The notes under the pieces: generated by a model
Told to the model about the DNA's origin: nothing
Seen by the model: only the letters and a program-made list of their open reading frames with translations
Database searches by the model: none
Position numbers and translations under genes: made by a program
Part shown: positions 31,597-40,530 of the stretch, piece by piece
How positions within the stretch are numbered: position 1 is the stretch's first letter
How the letters are laid out: each line of letters begins with the position of its first letter
Origin: Paenibacillus agaridevorans
GTDB taxonomy: Bacteria > Bacillota > Bacilli > Paenibacillales > Paenibacillaceae
NCBI RefSeq assembly: GCF_003112455.1
Contig: NZ_BDQX01000458.1
Location: 396,896-446,378 of the forward strand
DNA: 49,483 bases
Direction of reading: 5' to 3'

Positions 31597-32040
31597 TTAT
31601 TCGGCGTTATCCGGCTTGACAACGCCCTTCTTCAAGATCAGGTTCGCGTACAAGGCGCTCTCACCTGTCGCTACGATTGCGTAAGCCCGCTTCGCCCTCT
31701 CGTAGAAGGAGAATCTTTCGATCTCTTCAAATGGCTCATCCAGCCCTTCGCGGGCGCGGATAATTTCGCGGTACTCCTCCCAGATAGGCGTCTGCGTCGC
31801 GTCACCCGGCATGACGGCCATCAGTCCGGCAGGTTTTTCCACGTATTGATCCAGCGGTAACAATTGCAGCATGGCGTCCAGCAGCGCCGGAATGCCGTGC
31901 CCGTCACAACGGATTAGCCGCTGCGCGTGGCTGGCGCCAGGGAAGTTTCCGTCCGCGAGAACGATTTCATCGCTATGTCCCATCTCCATAAGGACCTTCA
32001 ACAGCTCGGGCGGCAAAATGGCCGGTATCCCTTTCAGCAT
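31597..32040 (-). CDS. fucU: L-fucose mutarotase (RbsD/FucU family)
   Basis: 147 residues from ATG 32040 (AGGAGG upstream). Family marks: MLKGIPAILPPELLKVLMEMGHSDEIVLADGNFP with the catalytic His in MGH, then IPALLDAMLQLLPLD, and FERAK-like FYERAKRAYAIVATGE near the C-terminus. It interconverts anomers of L-fucose (or ribose in RbsD relatives). Third gene of fucI-fucA-fucU. Confidence 0.9.
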   Translation of the reverse strand: MLKGIPAILPPELLKVLMEMGHSDEIVLADGNFPGASHAQRLIRCDGHGIPALLDAMLQLLPLDQYVEKPAGLMAVMPGDATQTPIWEEYREIIRAREGLDEPFEEIERFSFYERAKRAYAIVATGESALYANLILKKGVVKPDNAE

Positions 32041-32110
32041 AATAAGCCTCCTCACCGCTTCCCGCTCGCCATGTTAAGCCGCAAGGGCCCAAGAGCGATT
32101 GGCATCGGCA

Positions 32111-32770
32111 TTATTTCATCTTCTGAAGCAGTTGAATCCGGTAGGCTTCGCTTTCAAGCGAAGCTATCTCCTCAAACTCTTCCTTCGTGAGTACCTTCGG
32201 CTCGCGAATCGCTTTGGCGATGAGGTAGATTTTGCAGCTTTCCTCGACGACTTCCGTGCGGTAATAAGCTTCGCGCAGGTTGCGTCCGGTCGTCACTAGA
32301 CCGTGATTGCCCAGCAGCACCGTACTGGCTTGATTAACAACCTCGACGTATGCGTCCGCGAGTTTATCCGTCGTAGGCAGAACGTACGGTACATACACCG
32401 TCTTGCCGACAAGCGCCGCTTGGTCCGGGAACATGATGGGAAGCTCCTGCTCTACCAGAGTAAATGCGATGCAATATGGCGGGTGTGTATGCACGATTGC
32501 GCCGATATTCGGATTGGCGCGGTAAGCGTAGAGATGCATCAGCACCTCAGACGATGGACGCAGACCGATGTCGGTTATGTCGCCCGTTTCGATGTCGACT
32601 TCTACCCATTGCTCCGGCTCGATTTCGTCGAGAGCGAAACCGCTTGGGGACAAATACATTTTGCCTTCGTGCTTTGCGCTAATATTACCTCCCGGGCCGA
32701 CGACCAGCTTGTTCGCTACCGTCTTGCGGGCGTATTTGCACAGTTCCTCGCGAATGGCTGTACTGCTCAT
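32111..32770 (-). CDS. fucA: L-fuculose-phosphate aldolase (class II)
   Basis: 219 residues. Zinc and catalytic residues are seen: SSEVLMHLY (Glu about 74), IVHTHPPY (His about 94 and 96) and LLGNHGLVTTG (His about 155). GPGGNISAK is the phosphate-binding loop. It splits L-fuculose-1-phosphate to DHAP and L-lactaldehyde. Close relatives act on rhamnulose-1-phosphate or ribulose-5-phosphate, but the adjacent fucI and fucU point to fucose. Confidence 0.88.
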   Translation of the reverse strand: MSSTAIREELCKYARKTVANKLVVGPGGNISAKHEGKMYLSPSGFALDEIEPEQWVEVDIETGDITDIGLRPSSEVLMHLYAYRANPNIGAIVHTHPPYCIAFTLVEQELPIMFPDQAALVGKTVYVPYVLPTTDKLADAYVEVVNQASTVLLGNHGLVTTGRNLREAYYRTEVVEESCKIYLIAKAIREPKVLTKEEFEEIASLESEAYRIQLLQKMK

Positions 32771-32826
32771 GTTGGGTTAACCTCCAGCATAATTAATTTG
32801 ATATTGAAAGATGGGGCAGCATGTTT

Positions 32827-32991
32827 TAGGGCGTGTCTGAATACTCCGAGGGGAGCAGATTTTGCCGAATTTTCGTTCCATGCAAGGAACTTTTGTGAAG
32901 GTGTACCGGGGGTACATCAAGCAAAAGTGACGAAGCAGGGGGCGGAAAGGCGGTGAAAGATGCCCCTGAGCGGGTTTTCAGACACGACCTA
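32827..32991. mobile_element. 165-bp palindromic element (MITE candidate) between fucI and fucA
   Basis: Inverted ends: TAGGGCGTGTCTGAA (32827-32841) and TTCAGACACGACCTA (32977-32991), 14 of 15 matching, with TA at both outer borders as a Tc1/IS630-type target duplication would leave. Inner hairpins: GTTCC-ATGCAA-GGAAC and TGTACC-GGG-GGTACA. No coding capacity. The right end lies one base from the fucI stop codon. Confidence 0.65.
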
Positions 32992-32992
32992 G

Positions 32993-34783
32993 TTATTTGT
33001 AAAGCGGGCCAAAGTTGCTGCACGCGCGGAAGTCCGCGCCCTCGGCATCGGCCGTGCCGAAAAGTCCCCATGCGCGAGGACGGAAGACACGATCCTCCGG
33101 CACGTTGTGCATATGGACCGGAATGCGAAGCATGGCCGCCAGCGTAATCAAGTCGCCGCCGATATGGCCGTAGCTGATGGAGCCATGGTTGGCGCCCCAG
33201 TTGTCCATGACATCGTAGACGGAGCGGAACGCGCCTTCTCCGGTAAGCTTAGGAGCGAACCAAGTCGTCGGCCATGTAGAATCCGTCCGTTTGTCCAGCG
33301 TATCGTGCACGTCTTGCGGCAGATCGACGGAGTAGCCTTCCGCGATTTGCAGTACCGGACCGATGCCCTTTACGAGATTGAGTCGGGACATCGTCATCGG
33401 CATGCCGCCGCGAGTCAGATAATCGGAGGAATAGCCGCCGCCGCGGAAATATTCCACGGAAGCCGGACGCCAGGACGTCGCGTCCAGACACTTCTGCGCC
33501 TCTTCTTCCGTAATCTCCCAGAACGGCTTCATGACCGGCTGGCCGTCCCTGCTTTGTTCGCCCGTGCCGTCAAGCGTTGCCGGACCGGAGTTGATCAGAT
33601 GGAGAATGCCGCCTTCCGCAGCTCCTTCGAGCTTATGTCCCGTCACGCGTTCAACGGAGTCGGGACTCCAGTAAGTGCGAACGTCTGCAAAGATCTGCGC
33701 CGTATTCGTAAGCAAGTTGCCGAACAACATGACCGCGCCGTTAAGGCTGTCGTTCTCAGTCGCGACGATGTATGGAGCGCGGATGCCGTTCCAGTCGAAC
33801 GAGGAGTTAAGCATCGCTTCCATAAAGTCTCCGTTCGGGAAGTGGTCCGTCCACTGGCGCTGGCCTTGAAAGCCGGATACGATCGCGTTGTGGCCCATTG
33901 CTTCCTCGCCGAAGCCCAGCTCCGCTAGGCGCGGGTTGCCGACCATAAGGTCGCGGGCGATTTGGGTCATTTTGACCACGGTCTCCCAGTCCTTGTCCTT
34001 GCTCTCGCGGGAGGTCTGGATGCTCTCCGGATTGTTGTCCGGTCCTTCGATGCAATTCTCCTTCACCCATGCCAGCGCCTTTTCGTATTCTTCGCCGTCA
34101 TAGATGCCTTCTTCCATACGGCGGACGAATTCCGACATGTCCACGTATTCGGTGCGAAGGCCGAGATACTCCTGGAAAAACGCGTCGTTGACGATGGAAC
34201 CCGCGATACCCATGGATACCGAGCCCATGGACAGGTACGACTTGCCGCGCATATAAGCAACCGCTAGACCCGCGCGCGCGAATCCGATCAGCTTGTCCCG
34301 GACATCGTCCGGAATGGTCGTATCGCCAGCATCCTGGACTTGCTCGCCGTAGATGCCGAACGCCGGCAAACCTTTCTGCGCATAACCCGACAATACGGCT
34401 GCCAGATAGACCGCGCCTGGACGCTCCGTACCGTTAAAGCCCCATACCGCCTTGGGGATGGAAGGATCCATATCCATCGTCTCCGTGCCATAACACCAGC
34501 ATGGAGTTACGGTGATGGACACGCCCACGCCGGACTTCAGGAATTTGTCGGCGCATGCTGCAGCTTCCGCCACGCCGCCGATGCAAGTATCCGCAATGAC
34601 GCATTCTACAGGCTCTCCGTTCGGATAACGAAGCGTCTCCGACAACAATTTCGCCGTTGCTTTTGCCATATTCATCGTCTGCTCTTCGAGCGACTCGCGC
34701 ACGCCTCTTCGTCTGCCGTCAATCGTCGGCCGAATGCCGATCTTGGGGAAACCCCCTTGGAATCGCAAGTTTGTCTCTGCCAT
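32993..34783 (-). CDS. fucI: L-fucose isomerase
   Basis: 596 residues from ATG 34783 (GGAGGG 9 bases upstream). Typical FucI start FPKIGIRPTIDGRRRGVRESLE, then ADTCIGGVAEAAACADKF, TPCWCYGTETMDMDP, KSYLSMGSVSMGIAGS and IVATENDSLNGAVMLFGNLLTNTAQIFADVRTYW, with metal-binding Glu and Asp in the ATEND and FADVR regions. It converts L-fucose to L-fuculose. The promoter carries cre-like and LacI-type operators. No fuculokinase gene is adjacent. Confidence 0.95.
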   Translation of the reverse strand: MAETNLRFQGGFPKIGIRPTIDGRRRGVRESLEEQTMNMAKATAKLLSETLRYPNGEPVECVIADTCIGGVAEAAACADKFLKSGVGVSITVTPCWCYGTETMDMDPSIPKAVWGFNGTERPGAVYLAAVLSGYAQKGLPAFGIYGEQVQDAGDTTIPDDVRDKLIGFARAGLAVAYMRGKSYLSMGSVSMGIAGSIVNDAFFQEYLGLRTEYVDMSEFVRRMEEGIYDGEEYEKALAWVKENCIEGPDNNPESIQTSRESKDKDWETVVKMTQIARDLMVGNPRLAELGFGEEAMGHNAIVSGFQGQRQWTDHFPNGDFMEAMLNSSFDWNGIRAPYIVATENDSLNGAVMLFGNLLTNTAQIFADVRTYWSPDSVERVTGHKLEGAAEGGILHLINSGPATLDGTGEQSRDGQPVMKPFWEITEEEAQKCLDATSWRPASVEYFRGGGYSSDYLTRGGMPMTMSRLNLVKGIGPVLQIAEGYSVDLPQDVHDTLDKRTDSTWPTTWFAPKLTGEGAFRSVYDVMDNWGANHGSISYGHIGGDLITLAAMLRIPVHMHNVPEDRVFRPRAWGLFGTADAEGADFRACSNFGPLYK

Positions 34784-34829
34784 GTCAAAACCCTCCATTG
34801 GAATAATTTTAAGGTTGTTCAAAGTAAAA

Positions 34830-34883
34830 ATGTTACCGATAACTCTAAATTAACAGCCAAAGAGGTTGCTGTCAACGCTTTCT
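34830..34883 (-). promoter_or_regulatory. fucI promoter with cre site and LacI-type operator
   Basis: Minus strand: -35 TTGACA (34875-34870), 17-base spacer, -10 TAATTT (34852-34847). TGTCAACGCTTTCT (34870-34883) fits the CcpA cre consensus with one mismatch and overlaps the -35. TGTTACCGATAACT (34831-34844) is an almost palindromic LacI-family operator just downstream of the -10. Together these predict catabolite repression and fucose-specific repression. Confidence 0.8.
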
Positions 34884-34926
34884 TTTTGTATGATAAGTCC
34901 TATGATATGTCGAAAGGATAGTCATT

Positions 34927-35949
34927 ATGGTAACGATCTATGATATTGCGGAGAAAGCCAATGTCTCGGCGATGACCGTGTCGAGAGTTATCAATAACTC
35001 AGGCAGAATTAGCGAAAAAACACGGGCGAAGGTACGGAAAGTGATGGAGGAAATGAACTACGTGCCGAATCAAACGGCGAGAAGTCTCGTGCTGCAGCAA
35101 ACGAAGCTGCTGTTCCTTCTCATTACGGATATTACGAACCCGTTTTATACGACGCTCGCAAGAGGCGCGGAAGATGCCGCCAAGAAACAAGGCTACCGTC
35201 TGCTGTTCGGCAACAGCGACGAGAGCCTGGAAAAGGAAGCCGACTACGTGACGACGATATTGACGACGAGGGTCGACGGCGTGCTGCTCGCGCCGGCCGG
35301 CGATCCGTCACTCCCCCATCTGGAGTTGCTGCGCCGCCACGATGTGCCCTTCGTCCTGCTTGACCGCGAGGTGCCCGGCATCGACTGCGACATTGTACTC
35401 GGCGACAGCAAGGAAGGCGCCAGGCAACTCGTCTCCCATCTGGCGGAGGCCGGACATGAACGAATTGCCATGGTAAACGGTTCCTCCTCCATCTCCAGTG
35501 CGAGACTGCGCCTGCAAGGCTACAAGGAGGGACTGAAGCTAAGCGAGCTGCCTTTCCGAGAGGACCATATATTCGAGACGAGCTTCGGCTCGCTAAACGA
35601 TCTATCCGAGATGGAAGCATGGCTGGCCGGCCTCAACCCTCCTCCAACCGCGATTCTTACGGGCAACAACGTGCTTGCCGTAGAGGTCATGCGGCTGCTG
35701 CATGGGCAAGGACTCCGCGTCCCCGAGGATATGTCCATCGTCTGCTTCGACGATCTCGGTCCCTATGCCGATGTGGAGCCGTTTCTCACCGTCGCGGCGC
35801 AGCAAGCCTACCAGTTCGGCTATATGGGCATGAGCATGCTCATCGAACGTATTCAGGACAAGGAGACCGCCCAGCCGTGGAAAAAAATCGTCCTCCCCGC
35901 GGAGCTGCTCGTCCGTCGATCCGTCAAGCCGCTGCGCTCGGGAGAGTAG
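34927..35949 (+). CDS. LacI-family regulator of the fuc operon
   Basis: 340 residues, AAAGGA upstream of the ATG. N-terminal HTH and hinge: TIYDIAEKANVSAMTVSRVINNSGRISEKTRAKV...YVPNQTARSL. The periplasmic-binding-like core begins LLFLLITDITNPFY and ends with ILTGNNVLAVEVMRLL and IVCFDDL. Divergent from fucI, with TGTTACCGATAACT between; likely represses fuc genes until an L-fucose-derived inducer binds. Confidence 0.92.
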   Translation: MVTIYDIAEKANVSAMTVSRVINNSGRISEKTRAKVRKVMEEMNYVPNQTARSLVLQQTKLLFLLITDITNPFYTTLARGAEDAAKKQGYRLLFGNSDESLEKEADYVTTILTTRVDGVLLAPAGDPSLPHLELLRRHDVPFVLLDREVPGIDCDIVLGDSKEGARQLVSHLAEAGHERIAMVNGSSSISSARLRLQGYKEGLKLSELPFREDHIFETSFGSLNDLSEMEAWLAGLNPPPTAILTGNNVLAVEVMRLLHGQGLRVPEDMSIVCFDDLGPYADVEPFLTVAAQQAYQFGYMGMSMLIERIQDKETAQPWKKIVLPAELLVRRSVKPLRSGE

Positions 35950-35956
35950 TTTTGTG

Positions 35957-36895
35957 TCACAGCGACTTCCGGAATTCTGTAGGCGACACCCCTCGCCACT
36001 TTCGGAATTGCTTCGTGAAAAACAGAGGGTCGTTAAAGCCGACCGAAGCCGCCACCTGGGCGATCGTCAAATCTCCAGCGAGCAGCTTCTCGGCTTTTTT
36101 CATGCGGATTTTATTTAAATATTGCATGGGAGACAGCCCTGTCGTTTCTTTGAACAGCTTCGTCAAATGGGCGCGGTGGTAGCCCAGCTTCCTCGCGATT
36201 TCCCCAATCGAAATATGCTGGCCGTATTGGTAGGACAGCATCCGAATCGCTTGATCGATCTGCTGCTGTCTGCCAGGTATCGCGTCCTCCGGCAGCGGTC
36301 GATTCATGGGGCGCCCTCCCTCACTTGGCTGATGCGACATGATCCTCGGCTCGCCGTCGCCGCCGTCTATGCCTGTGACGCCGTTTTCGGGCGCATTCCC
36401 TGCAAGCGCGGCGACCCCCATTTCGTGAAGCACCAGCCTCAAACAGCCGGACGCCGCCATGCTGCCCAGCTCGGGCGTCGCTCCGTTGTCCAGACTGTCC
36501 CGGATACTGCCGAACAATTCTTGCATCTTAATGGGAGACAACCCTCGGAGTGCCGCCCGTTCAGGCGTTATGCCAATACGCCCCAACGCCTTCTCGGTCT
36601 GATCACCCGAGAAACCGATCCACATATACGTCCACGGAGTCTCCTTGCTCGCTTCGTATTTGACCAAAATGTCGGGGAAAATCAGAAACGCGTCCCCCTT
36701 CTTCAGCCGATACTTTTGCCCCAGCGTTTCGAACGTCCCTTCTCCCGCTGTCACAACATGAACGAGAAAATAATCGTGAACCGCAGGCCCGATGTAATGG
36801 CCGCCAACGACGTCGGCTTCGCCGCAGAACATCACGACGAAGTCCCCCCGATCCGACGCGGCGTTTATAGACAGGCTGTATCGGTAGTGTTCCAC
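35957..36895 (-). CDS. AraC-family regulator with N-terminal cupin
   Basis: About 312 residues from a GTG at 36895 with AGGGAG 9 bases upstream; in-frame ATG 36946 has no good site. The cupin part (DYFLVHVVTAGEGTFETLGQKYRLKKGDAFLIFPDILVKYEA) is followed by a low-complexity linker and two HTH motifs (HISIGEIARKLGYHRAHLTKLFKETTGLSPMQYLNKIRM and LTIAQVAASVGFNDPLFFTKQFRKWRGVSPTEFRK). Divergent from melA, so it probably activates alpha-galactoside use. Confidence 0.88.
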   Translation of the reverse strand: MEHYRYSLSINAASDRGDFVVMFCGEADVVGGHYIGPAVHDYFLVHVVTAGEGTFETLGQKYRLKKGDAFLIFPDILVKYEASKETPWTYMWIGFSGDQTEKALGRIGITPERAALRGLSPIKMQELFGSIRDSLDNGATPELGSMAASGCLRLVLHEMGVAALAGNAPENGVTGIDGGDGEPRIMSHQPSEGGRPMNRPLPEDAIPGRQQQIDQAIRMLSYQYGQHISIGEIARKLGYHRAHLTKLFKETTGLSPMQYLNKIRMKKAEKLLAGDLTIAQVAASVGFNDPLFFTKQFRKWRGVSPTEFRKSL

Positions 36896-37093
36896 TCTGC
36901 ATGTCTCCCTTCGCGTTTCTCCTGTCGTTACTCCTATCGTTATCATACACAACAATACGACATTACTCCATATATTGATCTCTTCTTTCCATATGCAACG
37001 GCAGCTTGCCGACCTATACTGTAAGTGATTACTTCGGTTGTGCGCGCTGCATACCACACTTCAAACCTATACGTTCGAGGAGGCTTATTTCTT

Positions 37094-38392
37094 ATGTCCA
37101 AGATTACATTTATCGGTGCGGGAAGCACAGTATTTGCAAAAAATATTTTAGGCGACGTGATGCATACGCCGGCGCTTCAGGGCTTCGAGATTGCCTTGTA
37201 CGACATCGATGCCGACCGTCTACGCGATTCCGAAACGATGCTGCAAAACATTAAGTTAACCAGCGGCAGCGCTTGCGAGATCAAAGCTTACTCCGATCGC
37301 AAGGAAGCGCTCCGCGGCGCCAAATACATCGTTAACGCGATTCAGGTTGGCGGATACGATCCATGTACGATTACCGACTTCGAAATTCCTAAAAAATACG
37401 GCCTGCGTCAGACGATTGCCGATACAGTCGGCATCGGCGGCATTTTCCGCAACTTGCGCACGATTCCCGTAATGCTCGACTTCGCCAAGGATATTAACGA
37501 AGTATGTCCGGACGCGCTGTTCCTGAATTACACGAATCCGATGGCGGTATTGACGAACGTCATGAACACGCACGGCGGCGTTAATACGGTCGGTCTCTGC
37601 CATAGCGTGCAAGTATGCGTACCGCATCTGTTCAAACATCTTGGCATGGAGACGGAAGGCGTGAAGTGGCATATCGCGGGAATCAATCATATGGCTTGGC
37701 TGCTGGAAGTAAGCAAAAACGGCGTCGATCTGTATCCCGAGATCAAACGCAGAGCCGCAGAGAAACAAAAGGAAAAACACGACGATATGGTCCGCTTCGA
37801 GATGATGCTGAAATTCGGCTATTACATCACGGAGTCGTCCGAGCATAACGCGGAATACCACCCGTACTTCATCAAACGCAATTATCCCGAGCTGATCGAA
37901 CGCTTCAACATTCCGCTGGACGAGTATCCACGCCGCTGCGTGAATCAAATTCAGAACTGGGCGGATATGCGCGATAAACTCGTTAACGACAAAGGACTCG
38001 AGCATTGCCGAAGCCACGAATACGCATCCTACATCCTGGAGGCGATCGAGACCGACGTTCCGTTCCGCATCGGCGGCAATGTCATGAACACGGGGCTCAT
38101 CACGAATCTGCCTAAGGAAGCCTGCGTCGAGGTGCCGTGTCTGGTCGACCGCAACGGCGTTACGCCAACTTACGTAGGCGATCTGCCGCCGCAGTTGGCC
38201 GCTCTTAACCGCACTAACATCAATACGCAGCTGTTGACGATCGAAGCGGCTGTCACCGGAAAGCGCGACCACATCTACCATGCGGCGATGCTGGATCCGC
38301 ATACGTCCGCCGAGCTGTCGATGGACGACATCGTTTCCCTCTGCGACGAGCTTATCGAAGCTCACGGCAGCTGGCTGCCGAAGTACGTATAA
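37094..38392 (+). CDS. melA: Alpha-galactosidase, glycoside hydrolase family 4
   Basis: 432 residues from ATG 37094 (GGAGG upstream), the length I recall for Bacillus subtilis MelA. NAD site FIGAGSTVFAKNILGD at the N-terminus; metal ligands in GLCHSVQ (Cys about 174) and AGINHMAW (His about 200). GH4 enzymes use NAD+ and Mn2+ in a redox-elimination mechanism. It acts in the cytosol on melibiose or raffinose-type sugars; no transporter gene is adjacent. Followed by a strong terminator. Confidence 0.93.
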   Translation: MSKITFIGAGSTVFAKNILGDVMHTPALQGFEIALYDIDADRLRDSETMLQNIKLTSGSACEIKAYSDRKEALRGAKYIVNAIQVGGYDPCTITDFEIPKKYGLRQTIADTVGIGGIFRNLRTIPVMLDFAKDINEVCPDALFLNYTNPMAVLTNVMNTHGGVNTVGLCHSVQVCVPHLFKHLGMETEGVKWHIAGINHMAWLLEVSKNGVDLYPEIKRRAAEKQKEKHDDMVRFEMMLKFGYYITESSEHNAEYHPYFIKRNYPELIERFNIPLDEYPRRCVNQIQNWADMRDKLVNDKGLEHCRSHEYASYILEAIETDVPFRIGGNVMNTGLITNLPKEACVEVPCLVDRNGVTPTYVGDLPPQLAALNRTNINTQLLTIEAAVTGKRDHIYHAAMLDPHTSAELSMDDIVSLCDELIEAHGSWLPKYV

Positions 38393-38421
38393 TATTACGG
38401 AAAACCATTGATGTTTTTGCT

Positions 38422-38449
38422 GCCTCCCGTCTTTCGGGAGGCCTTTTTA
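38422..38449 (+). terminator. Terminator after melA
   Basis: GCCTCCCG, loop TCTTT, CGGGAGGC followed by CTTTTTATTT. Confidence 0.92.
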
Positions 38450-38490
38450 TTTGGGCATCCAGTGAAAGTTGATCCTGTATGTAATAGAGA

Positions 38491-38534
38491 ATAAGCCGCA
38501 AAGTCAGGTTGTAAAACCCGTCTCTGCGGCTTAT
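38491..38534 (-). terminator. Hairpin downstream of the abfA unit
   Basis: ATAAGCCGCA (38491-38500) pairs with TGCGGCTTAT (38525-38534), with inner GGTT/AACC. It lies 53 bases past the DUF6171-like stop; the T run is weak (TTCTCTATTA). Confidence 0.6.
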
Positions 38535-38587
38535 GGAAATGGACTAACCGATAAGTTATATCCTTTTTTTGAAAAGCAGGCTTGAAA

Positions 38588-38914
38588 TCAAGGTTCCGCG
38601 TAGACGCCCCACCCCGCTCCGCCCGGAAGCGGACAACGCTTGACCTTCAGCTTTGCGGCCACGCGCACGTAACATCCGCAAGCGACGCAAGTCGAACCGC
38701 CAGTCAGTTTGGGACATGCTTGGCATACGGCAAGCCTGCTCTCGTACACATCGTCCGGAACGGCATGGAGAGGCGAGCTGAACATCGGCGCCGACAAGAT
38801 ACGGTCGATATCGGCTTCCGTGACGCGATAAGCGGGATCGCAGCCTCTGCAGCCCCCGGAATCGGGCTGCCTGGACTGCCCGCGAGCAACCTGTCGATCT
38901 TCCGCGGTCATCAT
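38588..38914 (-). CDS. DUF6171-like cysteine-rich protein
   Basis: 108 residues, AGGAG 6 bases upstream of the ATG. Cysteine pattern CRGC near residue 22, then VCQACP, TCVACGCYV and RCPLP, arranged as zinc-ribbon-like knuckles around YRVTEADIDRIL and PDDVYESRLAVC. I recall such proteins as DUF6171 in Paenibacillaceae; function unknown. It starts 9 bases after the abfA stop, so it is cotranscribed with it. Confidence 0.7.
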   Translation of the reverse strand: MMTAEDRQVARGQSRQPDSGGCRGCDPAYRVTEADIDRILSAPMFSSPLHAVPDDVYESRLAVCQACPKLTGGSTCVACGCYVRVAAKLKVKRCPLPGGAGWGVYAEP

Positions 38915-38923
38915 GAACCGCTC

Positions 38924-40420
38924 CTACGATTGAAGCTGCAGTACCGTTACGGACATCGGCGACAGCTTCACGCGGAGCGTCGTTTCTTCCAGGGAAAAGC
39001 CGTTGAACGGCGCCGGCTTCACGACTTCCGGCTGCTCGAACGTATTGTGGGCATCCATGGCGCTTGCCGTCAATTCCGTGCCGCTGACCTGCGGAGCGGC
39101 ATCCGACAAACCGCGTAGATCGATGCTCAGCTCGGCTCCGCTGTGTGGATCGACATTGCACAAGCTAATGTGAATACGGCCTTCCGCGTCTCTCGACGCG
39201 CTGGCGGACAGCTTGGCGATGGAGTCGCCGCCATGCGAATACGTTTCGTCCGACGACAGCTTCAGCTCCAGACGTTCGGCGTCGTGATGCACCTTGTACA
39301 TATCGAATACATGGTACGTCGGCGTCAAGATCATGGCTTCCCCTTCCGTAAGAATAACGGATTGCAGCACGTTGACGACCTGAGCGATGTTCGCCATGCG
39401 GACACGATCATTATGTTCATGGAAGATGTGGAAGTTGAGTCCGGCGACGATCGCGTCGCGGATTGAGTTTTGCTGATACAGAAAACCCGGATTCGTGCCC
39501 GGCTCTACGTTGTACCAAGTGCCCCATTCGTCGATAACAAGTCCTACCCGCTTATCCGGGTCGTAACGATCCATGATCGCGGAGTGGCGAGTAATGAGCT
39601 CATCCATCCGCAGCGTCTTCTTGAGCGTCACGAACCAATCCGCCTCCGTAAAGCCCGTCGCCGCGCCTTTGTCCGCCCAGACGCCCGGCACCGTGTAGTA
39701 ATGAAGGGAGATGGAGTCCAGATGGCGATGCGCTTCGCGCATGAGCACGTCTGTCCATTCATAATTATCGTCGTTGGGACCGCACGCAATTCTGTGTATC
39801 TTGTTGTCTCCATAGTTGCGAACGTAAGTCTGATAACGCTTGTATACGTCCGCGTAATATTGCGGACGCATATTGCCGCCGCAGCCCCAATTCTCATTGC
39901 CGACGCCGAAGTAGGTCAGCTTCCACGGCTTCTCCCGGCCGTTCTTCGCACGCAGCTCCGCCATTGGCGATACGCCTTCGAATGTCATGTATTCCACCCA
40001 CTCGGACATCTCCTGCACCGTGCCGCTGCCTACGTTGCCGCAGATGATGGGCTCGCATTCCAGCAGCTCGCACAACAACATGAACTCATGGGTGCCGAAG
40101 TGGTTGTTCTCCACCACGCCGCCCCAATGCGTGTTGATCATCCGCTTGCGCTCCTCGCGAGGGCCGATGCCGTCCTTCCAGTGGTATTCGTCCGCGAAGC
40201 AGCCGCCTGGCCAGCGCAACGAAGGGATCTTAATGCCTTTGAGCGCTTCCAGCACGTCGTTCCGAATGCCGCTCGTATTTGGAATCGGAGAATCCTCGCC
40301 CACCCAAATGCCTTCATAGATACATCTGCCCAGATGCTCGGAGAAGTGGGCGTAGAGATTGCGGTCGATCTTGCCTAACGTTTGGTCGGCTTGAATCGTC
40401 AATACGTTTTGGTTCGTCAT
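38924..40420 (-). CDS. abfA: Alpha-L-arabinofuranosidase, glycoside hydrolase family 51
   Basis: 498 residues, no signal peptide, so intracellular. GH51 marks: YAHFSEHLGRCIYEGIWVG, SLRWPGGCFADEYHW, the acid/base Glu in FGVGNENWGCGG (about 173) and the nucleophile Glu in VIDEWGTWY (about 295). A C-terminal beta domain follows. It releases L-arabinose from imported arabino-oligosaccharides. The upstream region holds a large AT-rich inverted repeat. Confidence 0.95.
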   Translation of the reverse strand: MTNQNVLTIQADQTLGKIDRNLYAHFSEHLGRCIYEGIWVGEDSPIPNTSGIRNDVLEALKGIKIPSLRWPGGCFADEYHWKDGIGPREERKRMINTHWGGVVENNHFGTHEFMLLCELLECEPIICGNVGSGTVQEMSEWVEYMTFEGVSPMAELRAKNGREKPWKLTYFGVGNENWGCGGNMRPQYYADVYKRYQTYVRNYGDNKIHRIACGPNDDNYEWTDVLMREAHRHLDSISLHYYTVPGVWADKGAATGFTEADWFVTLKKTLRMDELITRHSAIMDRYDPDKRVGLVIDEWGTWYNVEPGTNPGFLYQQNSIRDAIVAGLNFHIFHEHNDRVRMANIAQVVNVLQSVILTEGEAMILTPTYHVFDMYKVHHDAERLELKLSSDETYSHGGDSIAKLSASASRDAEGRIHISLCNVDPHSGAELSIDLRGLSDAAPQVSGTELTASAMDAHNTFEQPEVVKPAPFNGFSLEETTLRVKLSPMSVTVLQLQS

Positions 40421-40445
40421 CGCTTTGACCTCGCTATTCTAATGG

Positions 40446-40511
40446 GAGTAGGTTGCTCTAATTGAATTAACATTTATATAAATTCAATTAGTATATTTAT
40501 TAATCCTACTC
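40446..40511 (-). promoter_or_regulatory. Nested inverted repeats upstream of abfA
   Basis: CTAATTGAATT (40458-40468) and AATTCAATTAG (40481-40491) are perfect 11-base arms; outside them GAGTAGG (40446-40452) and CCTACTC (40505-40511). The region sits between abfA and the esterase gene and probably contains the abfA promoter and an operator. The binding protein is unknown; the sequence is not the classic AraR box. Confidence 0.6.
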
Positions 40512-40530
40512 ATAGAATACGCTTGCAGAG

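Noticed and set aside
37256..38365. 369-codon minus-strand ORF opposite melA
   Set aside because: Shadow of melA.
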